Translations under genes and position numbers: made by a program
Shown: positions 1 through 6,619 of the stretch, in pieces
Layout of the letters: every line of letters begins with the position of its first letter
How positions within the stretch are numbered: the stretch's first letter is position 1
From: Planctomycetota bacterium
GTDB lineage: Bacteria; Planctomycetota; Phycisphaerae; WQYP01
Length of the DNA: 7,428 bases
Assembly: GCA_021816165.1 (NCBI GenBank)
Contig: JAKAYZ010000089.1
Coordinates: 1 to 7,428 of the forward strand
Direction: 5' to 3'
The notes under the pieces: generated by a model
Told to the model about the DNA's origin: nothing
What the model saw: only the letters and a program-made list of their open reading frames with translations
Databases searched by the model: none

Positions 1-157
1 CTGATCAGCCGCCTGTAACCCGCAAATTGCCGCCGGCGCCGGCCGCGCATGCATGATCCCCTTTCACATTATCCCCGCCTGTCCGCCAAATCCGACGGCA
101 ACCTACCGCGTCAGGCGAAAATGCGGTAACCTATCATTGTGCAGAACAGGCCTTATG

Positions 158-163
158 AAAGGG
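158..163 (+). promoter_or_regulatory. Ribosome binding site deciding the start of the glutaredoxin-like gene
   Basis: AAAGGG ends six bases before the ATG at 170. This favours that start over the in-frame ATG at 155 and the far-upstream ATG at 53. The residues encoded upstream of 170 also look nothing like a thioredoxin fold, whereas the strand-forming sequence typical of the family begins right after 170. Confidence 0.5.
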
Positions 164-169
164 TTTTCC

Positions 170-439
170 ATGCACCGCATAACTCTTTTGATCAAACCGG
201 ATTCGGATGCCTGCCGCGCGGTACGCCGTGTCATTGAATTGGTGGTCACGCCGCATGTGCCCGCCGTCATTGAAGAAATTGACATCACCCGCGATCCGGC
301 CCTGCTGGAAAAATATCAGGACCGCGTTCCCGTGGTGCTGATTGATGGAAATGAAAAATTCACCGGCACGGTGGACCCGGACAAACTCGCCCAGCTGTTT
401 TACGATGAACTGGGTGAAAAACTGATCGGCTTTAATTGA
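170..439 (+). CDS. Glutaredoxin-like thioredoxin-fold protein (DUF836 type) with SxxC in place of CxxC
   Basis: This is an 89-residue cytoplasmic protein with the size and layout of the glutaredoxin-like DUF836 family. A first beta strand (ITLLIKP, residues 4-10) leads into the active-site turn. A helix follows, then a second strand (EEIDIT, about 35-40), and then the cis-proline motif VPVVLIDG (53-60, Pro54) that thioredoxin folds use to shape the active site. Family members normally carry KPxCxxC at the turn. Here it reads KPDSDAC, so position 12 is Ser and only Cys15 remains. Classical dithiol reduction is therefore unlikely; a monothiol or non-redox role is inferred. No signal peptide or membrane segment is visible. 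The gene starts at the ATG with a good Shine-Dalgarno, and the thioesterase gene follows after 85 bases on the same strand. The natural substrate is unknown. The fold assignment is fairly sure, the activity is not. Confidence 0.72.
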   Translation: MHRITLLIKPDSDACRAVRRVIELVVTPHVPAVIEEIDITRDPALLEKYQDRVPVVLIDGNEKFTGTVDPDKLAQLFYDELGEKLIGFN

Positions 440-487
440 TTCGTCCGGTCCGCCGGTCGCGGCGTCCGGCCCATCCGCGGCAAATCC

Positions 488-506
488 GCCGGCTCCATGC
501 GCCGGC
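488..506 (+). other. Small GC hairpin just upstream of the thioesterase ribosome binding site
   Basis: GCCGGC at 488-493 and again at 501-506 can pair as a 6-bp stem with a 7-base loop. The hairpin ends four bases before the GGAG Shine-Dalgarno at 511-514. No T-run follows, so it does not look like an intrinsic terminator. In DNA this GC-rich such a stem may occur by chance; any effect on translation is only a possibility. Confidence 0.2.
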
Positions 507-524
507 CCCTGGAGATTTTATAAC

Positions 525-956
525 ATGACACCGTACACGCCCGACTCCTCCGTACCATCCGTCGCGGAACACCGCATAAAAATCCGCGTAAGATATGTGG
601 AATGCGATCCGATGGGATATTTGCATCATTCCAATTACCTGCCGTTTTTTGAAATGGGCCGTACGGAACTGCTGCGGATGCAAGGCATGAACTACCGCGA
701 TCTGGAACAGGAGGGATTCTTTTTTGTCGTCGCAAAAATAAATGTGTCATTTAAACGCCCCGCCCGCTATGACGACGAGCTTGAACTTTGCACGCGCGTC
801 ATGCGCCGGACTCACGTGCGCATAGACCATGCCTATGAACTTTATAATCTGGCTGACAACCGCCTGATCTGCACTGCGGAAACCACCATCGCCTGCGTCA
901 ACCCTCGGGGACAGGTCATCGCCATTCCCCAGCGGCTCGCGGCGGAAACACAATAA
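525..956 (+). CDS. Acyl-CoA thioesterase, YbgC / 4-hydroxybenzoyl-CoA thioesterase family (hot-dog fold)
   Basis: This 143-residue single-domain protein is expected to hydrolyse an acyl-CoA thioester to the free acid plus CoA in the cytoplasm. The signature stretch runs from about residue 20 to 52: RVRYVECD, then PMGYLHHSNY, then a helix with GRTELL. Asp28 and His35, seven residues apart, match the catalytic Asp and conserved His of YbgC (D-x-G-x-x-x-H, followed by N-Y). The later strands (VVAKINVSFKRPARYDDEL, about 68-86) match the usual hot-dog sheet, and the length fits the family (about 130-150 aa). The first 15 or so residues are a short non-conserved extension. A GGAG at 511-514 lies 10 bases before the ATG and supports the start. 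YbgC in E. coli sits with tol-pal genes; no tol-pal gene is seen here, so the substrate cannot be inferred from context. Confidence 0.9.
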   Translation: MTPYTPDSSVPSVAEHRIKIRVRYVECDPMGYLHHSNYLPFFEMGRTELLRMQGMNYRDLEQEGFFFVVAKINVSFKRPARYDDELELCTRVMRRTHVRIDHAYELYNLADNRLICTAETTIACVNPRGQVIAIPQRLAAETQ

Positions 957-1029
957 CCGCCGGTGTGCCCCGCGACCGCGCCGAATCGCAGCTTCGCCGC
1001 CGCAAACCATCTTATTGACTGCCCATGCC

Positions 1030-2430
1030 ATGCAAGACAATCAATTACCTCCCCTGCCGGCCGCCACCACCCCATCGCCGCCTGCCGCGGCGGATACACC
1101 GCCTGCAGCGCATGCGGATTTTTTGATTCTGGGCGCCGGCGCCGCGGGCATGATGGCCGCTGCCGCGTGCGGCGAATTGCTGAACAAGCGACGTCACCCG
1201 CCTATCCGGATCGTGGTCCTGGAAAAAAATCCGCGGCCGGGCATCAAGGTGCTGGTGTGCGGCGGCGGACGGTGCAATGTCACCAATGCCGGTGATCTGG
1301 ACTATTTAATCGCGCAGTTCGGCCGCAACGGGCGTTTTCTCACGCCGGCATTGCAGGCACTGGACAACAACGCCCTGCGGACATGGCTGGCCGGGCACGG
1401 CGTGCCGACCCATGAGGAACATGACGGAAAAATTTATCCGGATTCCAACAAGGCCAGCAGCGTGGTGAATGCATTTCTTGACGCCATGGCCGAAGCCGGG
1501 GTGGAAGTCCATTCCGGTGCGGATCATGCCGCCGCGGATGTCACGCACGATGCGGCCGACGGAAAATTCGTTGTCCGCACCAGTGGCGGCGCGGTATGGA
1601 GGGCCGGAGTTCTGCTGATTTGCGTCGGCGGCCAAAGCTATACCCGCATGGGCACCACCGGTGACGGGTACCGCTTCGCCGCCGCACTCGGCCACGACCT
1701 GGTAACGCCGCGGCCCGCCATTGTTCCCTTGCTGTGCAAACAAGCATGGATCAGCGAACTGCAGGGCTTGGCCGTGCCGGATGTGGAAGTCCGGATTGAA
1801 TCACCCGGACCGCTGCCGCGGCTGGCCACCGGCAAGCCGGCGCCCAGCATCAACGATCTATTGTTCACGCACTTCGGCCTGTCCGGACCCGCGGTGCTCA
1901 ACCTGTCGGAAATCGTCGCCGAACTTCTCGAAAAATTCCCGGATTTAACGCTCAGAATTGATTTTGCCCGTCATAGCCCGCGCGATGAATTATCCGCACG
2001 GATACGCCGTTGGCACGATACCGACGGCCGCAAACTGGCGCGCACAATGCTGGCGGAAATAGTACCCCAACGCCTGGCGGACATGATCTGCCGGCTGTCC
2101 GGCATTGACGATGCGGGAATTTGCAGCCAATTGTCCGCCGGGCAGGCCCATGCCATTGTTGAACACCTCAAGGCATGCCGCGTTACCGTTTATGCCACCC
2201 GCGGATTTAAGGAGGCAATGGTCACCGCCGGCGGAGTGAAGCTTGATCAGGTGAATCCGAAAAATATGGAATCGCGCATCTGCCCCGGGCTTCTGCTTGC
2301 CGGTGAAGTGCTGGACCTTACCGGCCCCAGCGGCGGATACAACCTGCAACTGGCGTTCTCCACCGGATATCTCGCCGGCATCACCGCCTCCCGGCTGATA
2401 CGCAATCCCGCCGCTCCCGGGATGGTTTGA
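1030..2430 (+). CDS. FAD-dependent oxidoreductase of the YhiN / HI0933 / BaiN family
   Basis: This 466-residue flavoprotein belongs to the HI0933-like group (E. coli YhiN, clostridial BaiN), often annotated as NAD(P)/FAD-dependent oxidoreductase. The Rossmann FAD site is DFLILGAGAAG (31-40; GxGxxG at 35-40), and Glu65 ends the second strand, where it would bind the FAD ribose. Family motifs follow: GGGRCNVTN (78-86), a CVGGQSY...GTTGDGY block (198-214), THFGLSGP (280-287), and the C-terminal GEVLD (425-429) and GPSGGYNLQ (432-440) that close the FAD site. The physiological substrate of most members is unknown. The protein is longer than E. coli YhiN (about 400 aa), partly because of a Pro/Ala-rich head (about residues 7-29). 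The start is uncertain: ATG 1030 is chosen over an in-frame TTG at 1015, and neither has a clear Shine-Dalgarno. tyrA follows 31 bases downstream. Confidence 0.9.
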   Translation: MQDNQLPPLPAATTPSPPAAADTPPAAHADFLILGAGAAGMMAAAACGELLNKRRHPPIRIVVLEKNPRPGIKVLVCGGGRCNVTNAGDLDYLIAQFGRNGRFLTPALQALDNNALRTWLAGHGVPTHEEHDGKIYPDSNKASSVVNAFLDAMAEAGVEVHSGADHAAADVTHDAADGKFVVRTSGGAVWRAGVLLICVGGQSYTRMGTTGDGYRFAAALGHDLVTPRPAIVPLLCKQAWISELQGLAVPDVEVRIESPGPLPRLATGKPAPSINDLLFTHFGLSGPAVLNLSEIVAELLEKFPDLTLRIDFARHSPRDELSARIRRWHDTDGRKLARTMLAEIVPQRLADMICRLSGIDDAGICSQLSAGQAHAIVEHLKACRVTVYATRGFKEAMVTAGGVKLDQVNPKNMESRICPGLLLAGEVLDLTGPSGGYNLQLAFSTGYLAGITASRLIRNPAAPGMV

Positions 2431-2465
2431 TGGAAATCCGCGGACAATTTACACTTCTCGCATGA
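2430..2465 (+). other. Eleven-codon mini-ORF overlapping the end of the flavoprotein gene and the start of tyrA
   Basis: The flavoprotein stop TGA (2428-2430) shares its last base with an ATG at 2430. That ATG opens a frame coding MEIRGQFTLLA, which ends in TGA at 2463-2465. This stop overlaps the tyrA ATG at 2462 (ATGA) and the next in-frame ATG at 2465. A ribosome finishing the flavoprotein could in principle reinitiate through this ORF into tyrA, which lacks an evident Shine-Dalgarno. The geometry is seen directly; translation of the ORF is speculation, and chance is a fair alternative. Confidence 0.15.
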
Positions 2466-3442
2466 TGGATGAAGCAACCAATCAAGCTGACCCGCCCCTT
2501 GCCGCCTGCCTGGCCATCGCCGGTGTCGGACTACTTGGAGCCTCGCTCGGCCTGGCGCTTAAGGAGCGCAAACTTTGCCGCCGCGTTATCGGCATAGGCC
2601 GCGCGGATTCGCCGTCCCTCGCGCAAGCCCGGGAAATAGGCGCGATTGATGAAGGTTTTACGGATCCGCAAGCCGCCGCGGAGGCGCAAATTGTGGTTCT
2701 GGCGACGAATGTGGGACTGTTTCCCGATCTTATGCGGCGCATGGGGCCGGTGCTGGCCCCCGGCACCCTGGTCACAGACGTAGGCTCCACCAAAGTGCAG
2801 GTTATGCGGTGGGCCGCCAGATATCTGCCCGCGGCGGTGGATTTCATCGGTTCCCATCCCATGGCCGGTTCGGAAAAACGCGGCCCGCTGGCCGCAAAAC
2901 CGGATCTGTTCAACAATGCGATCTGTTTGCTCTGTCCGCCGCCGGCGCGCGGCCGCGGCCGCGGCACGCCGGCGCGCATTCATGCCGCCATGACCCGCAC
3001 CCAATCCATGTGGCGGAATATCGGCATGCAAACGCGGCAACTCCCCCCTGAAGCCCATGACGCATGGGTTGCCGCCATCAGCCATTTGCCGCATGCCGCG
3101 GCGATGGCCGTTGTACTGAGTGCCGCACGCACGCCGGATGCATTCCCCGCCGTCGCCGGCGGTTTTTTGGATACCACCCGTATTGCCGGTGGTGACGCCG
3201 CGATGTGGGCGGATATATTTCTCACTAACCGCGGGCCGGTTCGCCGTGAAATCGGCAACATCATCCGCGAACTCAAGCAGTTGCAGGCCGCCATTGCCGG
3301 CAATGATCGGCCGAAAGTGCTGGCCATGCTGGAACAGGCCCGCGAAATGCGCGGCCGGATCGCCGCGGCGCGGGCCGCCGCCAAATTGCCCGCCGGCGCC
3401 GCACCGGCCTCCAGCCCGGCGGGAGCACAAGGGGATTTATAA
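2462..3442 (+). CDS. tyrA: Prephenate/arogenate dehydrogenase TyrA
   Basis: This 326-residue enzyme of tyrosine synthesis oxidatively decarboxylates prephenate (or arogenate) with NAD(P)+. The N-terminal Rossmann domain opens with LAIAGVGLLGASLG (GxGxxG at 21-26). The catalytic half shows DVGSTK (107-112), GSHPMAGSE (130-138, His132), SHLPH (207-211) and DTTRIAG (237-243, Arg240), the usual substrate and proton-relay positions. The second nucleotide strand ends GIGRADS (44-50) with Arg47 and no acidic residue, which points to NADP+ over NAD+; this is inference. There is no chorismate mutase or ACT domain, and the C-terminus is an Ala/Pro tail. An Arg/Gly-rich stretch (161-172) sits in the usually variable linker after the first catalytic block. 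ATG 2462 and ATG 2465 are both possible starts, and neither has a clear ribosome site. Substrate (prephenate or arogenate) cannot be told from sequence alone. Confidence 0.93.
   Translation: MMDEATNQADPPLAACLAIAGVGLLGASLGLALKERKLCRRVIGIGRADSPSLAQAREIGAIDEGFTDPQAAAEAQIVVLATNVGLFPDLMRRMGPVLAPGTLVTDVGSTKVQVMRWAARYLPAAVDFIGSHPMAGSEKRGPLAAKPDLFNNAICLLCPPPARGRGRGTPARIHAAMTRTQSMWRNIGMQTRQLPPEAHDAWVAAISHLPHAAAMAVVLSAARTPDAFPAVAGGFLDTTRIAGGDAAMWADIFLTNRGPVRREIGNIIRELKQLQAAIAGNDRPKVLAMLEQAREMRGRIAAARAAAKLPAGAAPASSPAGAQGDL
2941..2977 (+). repeat. Short GC direct repeat with GGCCGC units inside tyrA
   Basis: GCCGGCGCGC occurs at 2941-2950 and again at 2968-2977. Between the copies lie about two and a half GGCCGC units (2951-2965). 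In frame this gives PAR, then GRGRG, then PAR, so both the DNA and the protein show a small duplication. It lies in a loop that varies within the TyrA family and keeps the frame open, so it is probably harmless and produced by slippage. Confidence 0.6.
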
Positions 3443-3491
3443 GCGGGCCGTCATCGCGCATAATAGCTGCTTGCAATGGCTGCCGGGGAGG

Positions 3492-3538
3492 CGGCCTGAA
3501 GACCGCGGACAGTATTTTGCGGGATACAGGGCAGGCCG
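3492..3538 (+). promoter_or_regulatory. Two-tier stem-loop in the purL leader
   Basis: CGGCCTG (3492-3498) pairs with CAGGCCG (3532-3538) as a 7-bp outer stem. Inside it, 3503-3509 pairs with 3516-3522 (7 bp, two of them G-U) around a six-base loop. The structure lies in the 185-base gap between tyrA and purL, upstream of the purL ribosome site. I do not recognise it as any known riboswitch class. It could be a regulatory leader, an RNA-processing element or a chance fold of GC-rich DNA. Confidence 0.25.
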
Positions 3539-3554
3539 GGGGATTACGTAACTC

Positions 3555-3604
3555 CCGGTGGCGACGGAATGTTGATATCGCCGCCGGACAGGATCATCAC
3601 CGGC
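3555..3604 (+). promoter_or_regulatory. Hairpin with an alternative pairing, directly upstream of the purL ribosome binding site
   Basis: Arm A (3555-3564) pairs with arm B (3578-3587) over 10 bp, including one G-U, around a 13-base loop. A third segment C (3598-3604) can pair with B (GCCGG 3583-3587 with CCGGC 3600-3604). It can also pair with A (CCGGTG 3555-3560 with CACCGG 3598-3603). The A-B and C pairings are thus mutually exclusive, as in switchable leaders, and C ends about ten bases before the GGAG ribosome site. No T-run is present, so any control would more likely act on translation. The pairing is visible; function is inference. Confidence 0.3.
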
Positions 3605-3614
3605 TGCGAGATTC

Positions 3615-3618
3615 GGAG
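3615..3618 (+). promoter_or_regulatory. Ribosome binding site deciding the purL start
   Basis: GGAG sits nine bases before the ATG at 3628. The same frame is open upstream to a TTG at 3517, but the 37 extra residues have no family character. The PurS-like sequence (AVFRVEIHPRN) begins immediately after the ATG at 3628. Confidence 0.55.
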
Positions 3619-3627
3619 ATTGGTTGC

Positions 3628-6594
3628 ATGGCAGTATTTCGTGTTGAAATTCATCCGCGGAACCCCGCGGATGATCCCTCCGGCGCAGCGCTGATGAACG
3701 AAATTCACCAATTGGGAATTTCCGGTGTTGAGCAGGTTCGCACCGCCCGGCTCTTTTTGATCCAGGGGACAATCGACTCCACGGACGCCCTGTCCACGTT
3801 GCAGGTGCAGCGCATCGCCGATGAACTTCTCGCCGATCCGGTAACGGAAAAAGCGGTGCTTGGAACCGCCGATTCGCATGATGGAAAAGTGGTGGAAGTG
3901 CATTTGAAACCTGGGGTTATGGACCCGGTCGCCGCCAGCACCGAAATGGCCATCGCCGATCTGCTGGGTTCACCGCGCAATTCGGCCCGGCTGCCCGCCC
4001 AGGTGCGCACCGGAAGACAGTACATTCTCCGCGGCAGTCTGGATGAAAAAGCGGCCGCTGAACTCGCCGACCGGCTGCTGGCCAATGACAGTATTGAGGA
4101 AATTCACTTCGCGCCCTTTTGCCCCGCGCAGTTTCCCGCCGGCCGCGAATACGAATTCAAACGCATTGAAGCGCCCATCTGCAATTTATCCGCCGATGAA
4201 CTCGCTCGGCTTTCGCGCCGCGGCCACCTGTTTCTTGATACGGCGGAAATGCAGGCCATCCAGGATTATTTTCGCCGGCAGGGTCGGGAGCCGACGGATG
4301 TGGAGCTTGAAACCCTCGCGCAGACCTGGAGCGAGCATTGCGTTCATAAAACGCTCAAGGCCAGGATCCGGTTCACCCATCATCCCGCGCAGACGGGCAA
4401 TTGCGGCCATGAACACCATGCGCCCGGGGATCATGCTGAAACCATCGATAATCTTGTGAAATCCACGATTTTTCGTGCCACCAGCGAACTTAACCTCGAT
4501 TGGACGCTCAGCGTGTTCAAGGACAATGCCGGGGTCATCGCCCTGGATGACCGCCATGCCGTGTGCATGAAGGTGGAAACGCACAACCGGCCATCGGCGA
4601 TTGAACCCTACGGCGGAGCGGCCACCGGCATCGGCGGATGCATCCGCGATGTGATCGGAACCGGCGGCGGGGCAAAGCCCTTCGCCGCCACGGATATTTT
4701 CTGCTTTGCCGATCCGCAAACGCCGCTGGACAAAGTTCCCGCCGGTGTTATTCATCCCCGGCGCACCGCCCAGCGCGTGGTGGCCGGCGTACGGGATTAC
4801 GGCAACCGCATGGGTATTCCCACGGTGAACGGCGCGGTCTATTTTGATCAGCGTTATATCGGCAATCCCCTTGTTTTTTGCGGCGCCGTCGGCATTCTTC
4901 CGCGGCATCTCGCCGCCAAAGGCGCTGCCAAACCCGGGGATCGTATCATTCTTGTGGGCGGGCGCACCGGACGCGATGGTATTCACGGGGCCACATTTTC
5001 CAGCGACGTAATTACCGACAAGCATGGGGATGAATTCAGCCATGCCGTTCAGATCGGCAATGCCATAACCGAAAAAAAGATGCTGGACGTTATTTTGCAG
5101 GCCCGCGATATGCCCGAAGGGCCGCTGTTTAACGCCATTACCGACTGCGGCGCCGGCGGACTTTCCAGCGCCATCGGTGAAATGGGCGAAAAAACCGGCG
5201 CGGTCGTGGAATTGGACCGCGCTCCGCTTAAATACCAGGGCCTTACCTATGCCGAAATCTGGATCAGTGAAGCCCAGGAACGCATGATCCTGGCCGTTGA
5301 CCCGGCAAAAGTCCCCGCCCTGTTGAACCTCGCCGCCATGGAAGATGTTGAGGCGGTTGATATCGGCGAATTTGACGGATTGGGCCGCCTGACACTGCAT
5401 TATCAGGGCCATACGGTGGCGGATTTGGATATGGCCTTTGTGCATGACGGCCTTCCGCGGCCCACACGCACCGCCGTCTGGCAGGAACCGGTGCTCGCGG
5501 ACCCGGTGCTGCCCCCGCTGCAGGATTATGCGGCGGTTCTTGAATCACTTTTTGCCATGCCCTCTCTCGCCGCCAAGCACTGGATCATCCGTCAATATGA
5601 TCATGAAGTGCAGGGCGCAACCGTCATCAAACCCCTCGTCGGACCGCAACAGGACGGCCCATCGGACGCCGCGGTGCTGCGCCCCGTACCGGATTCCAGC
5701 CGCGGCGTGGCCCTGGCCGTGGGCTGCCAGCCGTTGTTCGGCGATATTGATCCGTATCAGATGGCGCTCAACGGCCTGGATGAGGCGCTGCGAAATGTGG
5801 TATGTGTCGGCGGTGATCCGGCACTCACGGCCGTCCTGGATAATTTCTGCTGGCCCAAATGTTCCGATCCCATGCATCTGGGGGCTTTGGTCCGGGCCTG
5901 TCAGGCCTGCTACGACGGCGCCATGGCGTTTCGCACCCCGTTTATTTCCGGTAAAGATTCCTTGTCCAATGAATTTATCACGGATACCGGTCGGCGCATC
6001 TGCATTCCCTACACCCTGCTGATCAGCGCTATCAGCATTGTGCCGGACATCCGCCGCTGCATCACCATGGATGCCAAAGCCGCCGGAAATCATCTGATCA
6101 TCGTGGGAAATACGGCGCGCGAACTGGGCGGATCGTTTTACTGGCACTCCCGCGGGCATACCGGCCGCAGCGTTCCGAAAGTGGATCTTGCATCCGCTCC
6201 CGGCGTGCACGCCGCCGTCGCCGCGCTTATTTCCCGCGGGCTGGTCGCTTCCGCTCATGATCTTTCGGAAGGCGGACTGGCCGTGGCCGTAACCGAAATG
6301 CTGTTCGCCGGAAGGCTTGGCGCAACCGTTGACCTCGCGGCGGTTCCCTGCACCGAAGACGCGGACAGTGACGAGGTCCTGCTTTTTGCCGAATCCGCCA
6401 CGCGCTATATCCTGGAAGTAACCCCGGAACATTTTGACGCGGTGGTTAAATCACTCCGCGGCCATCGTTTCGGCCTGTTGGGACAGATAACCGCCAAACC
6501 ACACCTGGTTATCCGCTCCGCACACGCCGGATTCCTGATGGACGAACCGGTGGAGCGATTCCGGCTGGCCTGGATGAGCCCCTTAAACTGGTAA
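3628..6594 (+). CDS. purL: FGAM synthase synthetase subunit PurL with two fused N-terminal PurS-like domains
   Basis: This 988-residue protein acts in de novo purine synthesis, converting FGAR, ATP and glutamine-derived ammonia to FGAM. Two PurS-like repeats come first (about 1-79 and 87-161), aligned by VRTARLFLIQG (37-47) and VRTGRQYILRG (126-136) and by DPSGAAL / DPVAAS. A linker leads to WSEHCVHK (234-241). The first ATP-grasp-unrelated PurM-like half holds ETHNRPSAIEPYGG (from 317, His319), PTVNG (398-402), GGRTGRDGIHG (444-454) and DCGAGGLSSAIGE (506-518). The second half holds GDIDPYQ (705-711), SGKDSLSNE (774-782) and HDLSEGGLAVAVTE (877-890). The protein ends with no class I glutaminase domain, so a separate PurQ must supply ammonia; none is in the window. 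Length lies between small PurL (about 730 aa, with separate PurS) and the large form (about 1,300 aa). The next gene is convergent. Confidence 0.95.
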   Translation: MAVFRVEIHPRNPADDPSGAALMNEIHQLGISGVEQVRTARLFLIQGTIDSTDALSTLQVQRIADELLADPVTEKAVLGTADSHDGKVVEVHLKPGVMDPVAASTEMAIADLLGSPRNSARLPAQVRTGRQYILRGSLDEKAAAELADRLLANDSIEEIHFAPFCPAQFPAGREYEFKRIEAPICNLSADELARLSRRGHLFLDTAEMQAIQDYFRRQGREPTDVELETLAQTWSEHCVHKTLKARIRFTHHPAQTGNCGHEHHAPGDHAETIDNLVKSTIFRATSELNLDWTLSVFKDNAGVIALDDRHAVCMKVETHNRPSAIEPYGGAATGIGGCIRDVIGTGGGAKPFAATDIFCFADPQTPLDKVPAGVIHPRRTAQRVVAGVRDYGNRMGIPTVNGAVYFDQRYIGNPLVFCGAVGILPRHLAAKGAAKPGDRIILVGGRTGRDGIHGATFSSDVITDKHGDEFSHAVQIGNAITEKKMLDVILQARDMPEGPLFNAITDCGAGGLSSAIGEMGEKTGAVVELDRAPLKYQGLTYAEIWISEAQERMILAVDPAKVPALLNLAAMEDVEAVDIGEFDGLGRLTLHYQGHTVADLDMAFVHDGLPRPTRTAVWQEPVLADPVLPPLQDYAAVLESLFAMPSLAAKHWIIRQYDHEVQGATVIKPLVGPQQDGPSDAAVLRPVPDSSRGVALAVGCQPLFGDIDPYQMALNGLDEALRNVVCVGGDPALTAVLDNFCWPKCSDPMHLGALVRACQACYDGAMAFRTPFISGKDSLSNEFITDTGRRICIPYTLLISAISIVPDIRRCITMDAKAAGNHLIIVGNTARELGGSFYWHSRGHTGRSVPKVDLASAPGVHAAVAALISRGLVASAHDLSEGGLAVAVTEMLFAGRLGATVDLAAVPCTEDADSDEVLLFAESATRYILEVTPEHFDAVVKSLRGHRFGLLGQITAKPHLVIRSAHAGFLMDEPVERFRLAWMSPLNW

Positions 6595-6619
6595 GCGCTC
6601 GGCACGGCTCACCCGCGAA

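Noticed and set aside
1..18. Possible last codons of an upstream gene (LISRL then stop)
   Set aside because: Five codons cannot support a gene call. The 12-base palindrome at 32-43 lacks a T-run, so it is not a convincing terminator for it either.
1132..1143. Perfect 12-base palindrome GGCGCCGGCGCC
   Set aside because: It encodes the conserved glycine-rich FAD motif and is explained by codon choice in GC-rich DNA.
963..1295. 110-residue plus-strand frame starting at GTG 963
   Set aside because: It overlaps the flavoprotein gene in another frame, including its FAD-binding motif, and resembles no protein family.
3459..3464. CATAAT as a possible -10 box upstream of purL
   Set aside because: No matching -35 element at proper spacing; a single six-base AT-rich match is not enough.
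3517..3627. 37-residue N-terminal extension of PurL from a TTG start
   Set aside because: The ATG at 3628 has a GGAG ribosome site and is followed at once by PurS-like sequence; the extension has no family character and overlaps the inverted repeats.
4186..5445. 419-residue open frame on the minus strand inside purL, plus similar ones at 2531-3430 and 5545-6432
   Set aside because: They lie wholly antisense to genes with clear family motifs, have no recognisable domain and show the odd composition typical of shadow frames in GC-rich DNA.
6595..6619. Search for a terminator between the convergent purL and regulator genes
   Set aside because: No stem followed by a T-run was found on either strand; the only inverted repeat (GAGCC/GGCTC) is short with a long loop.
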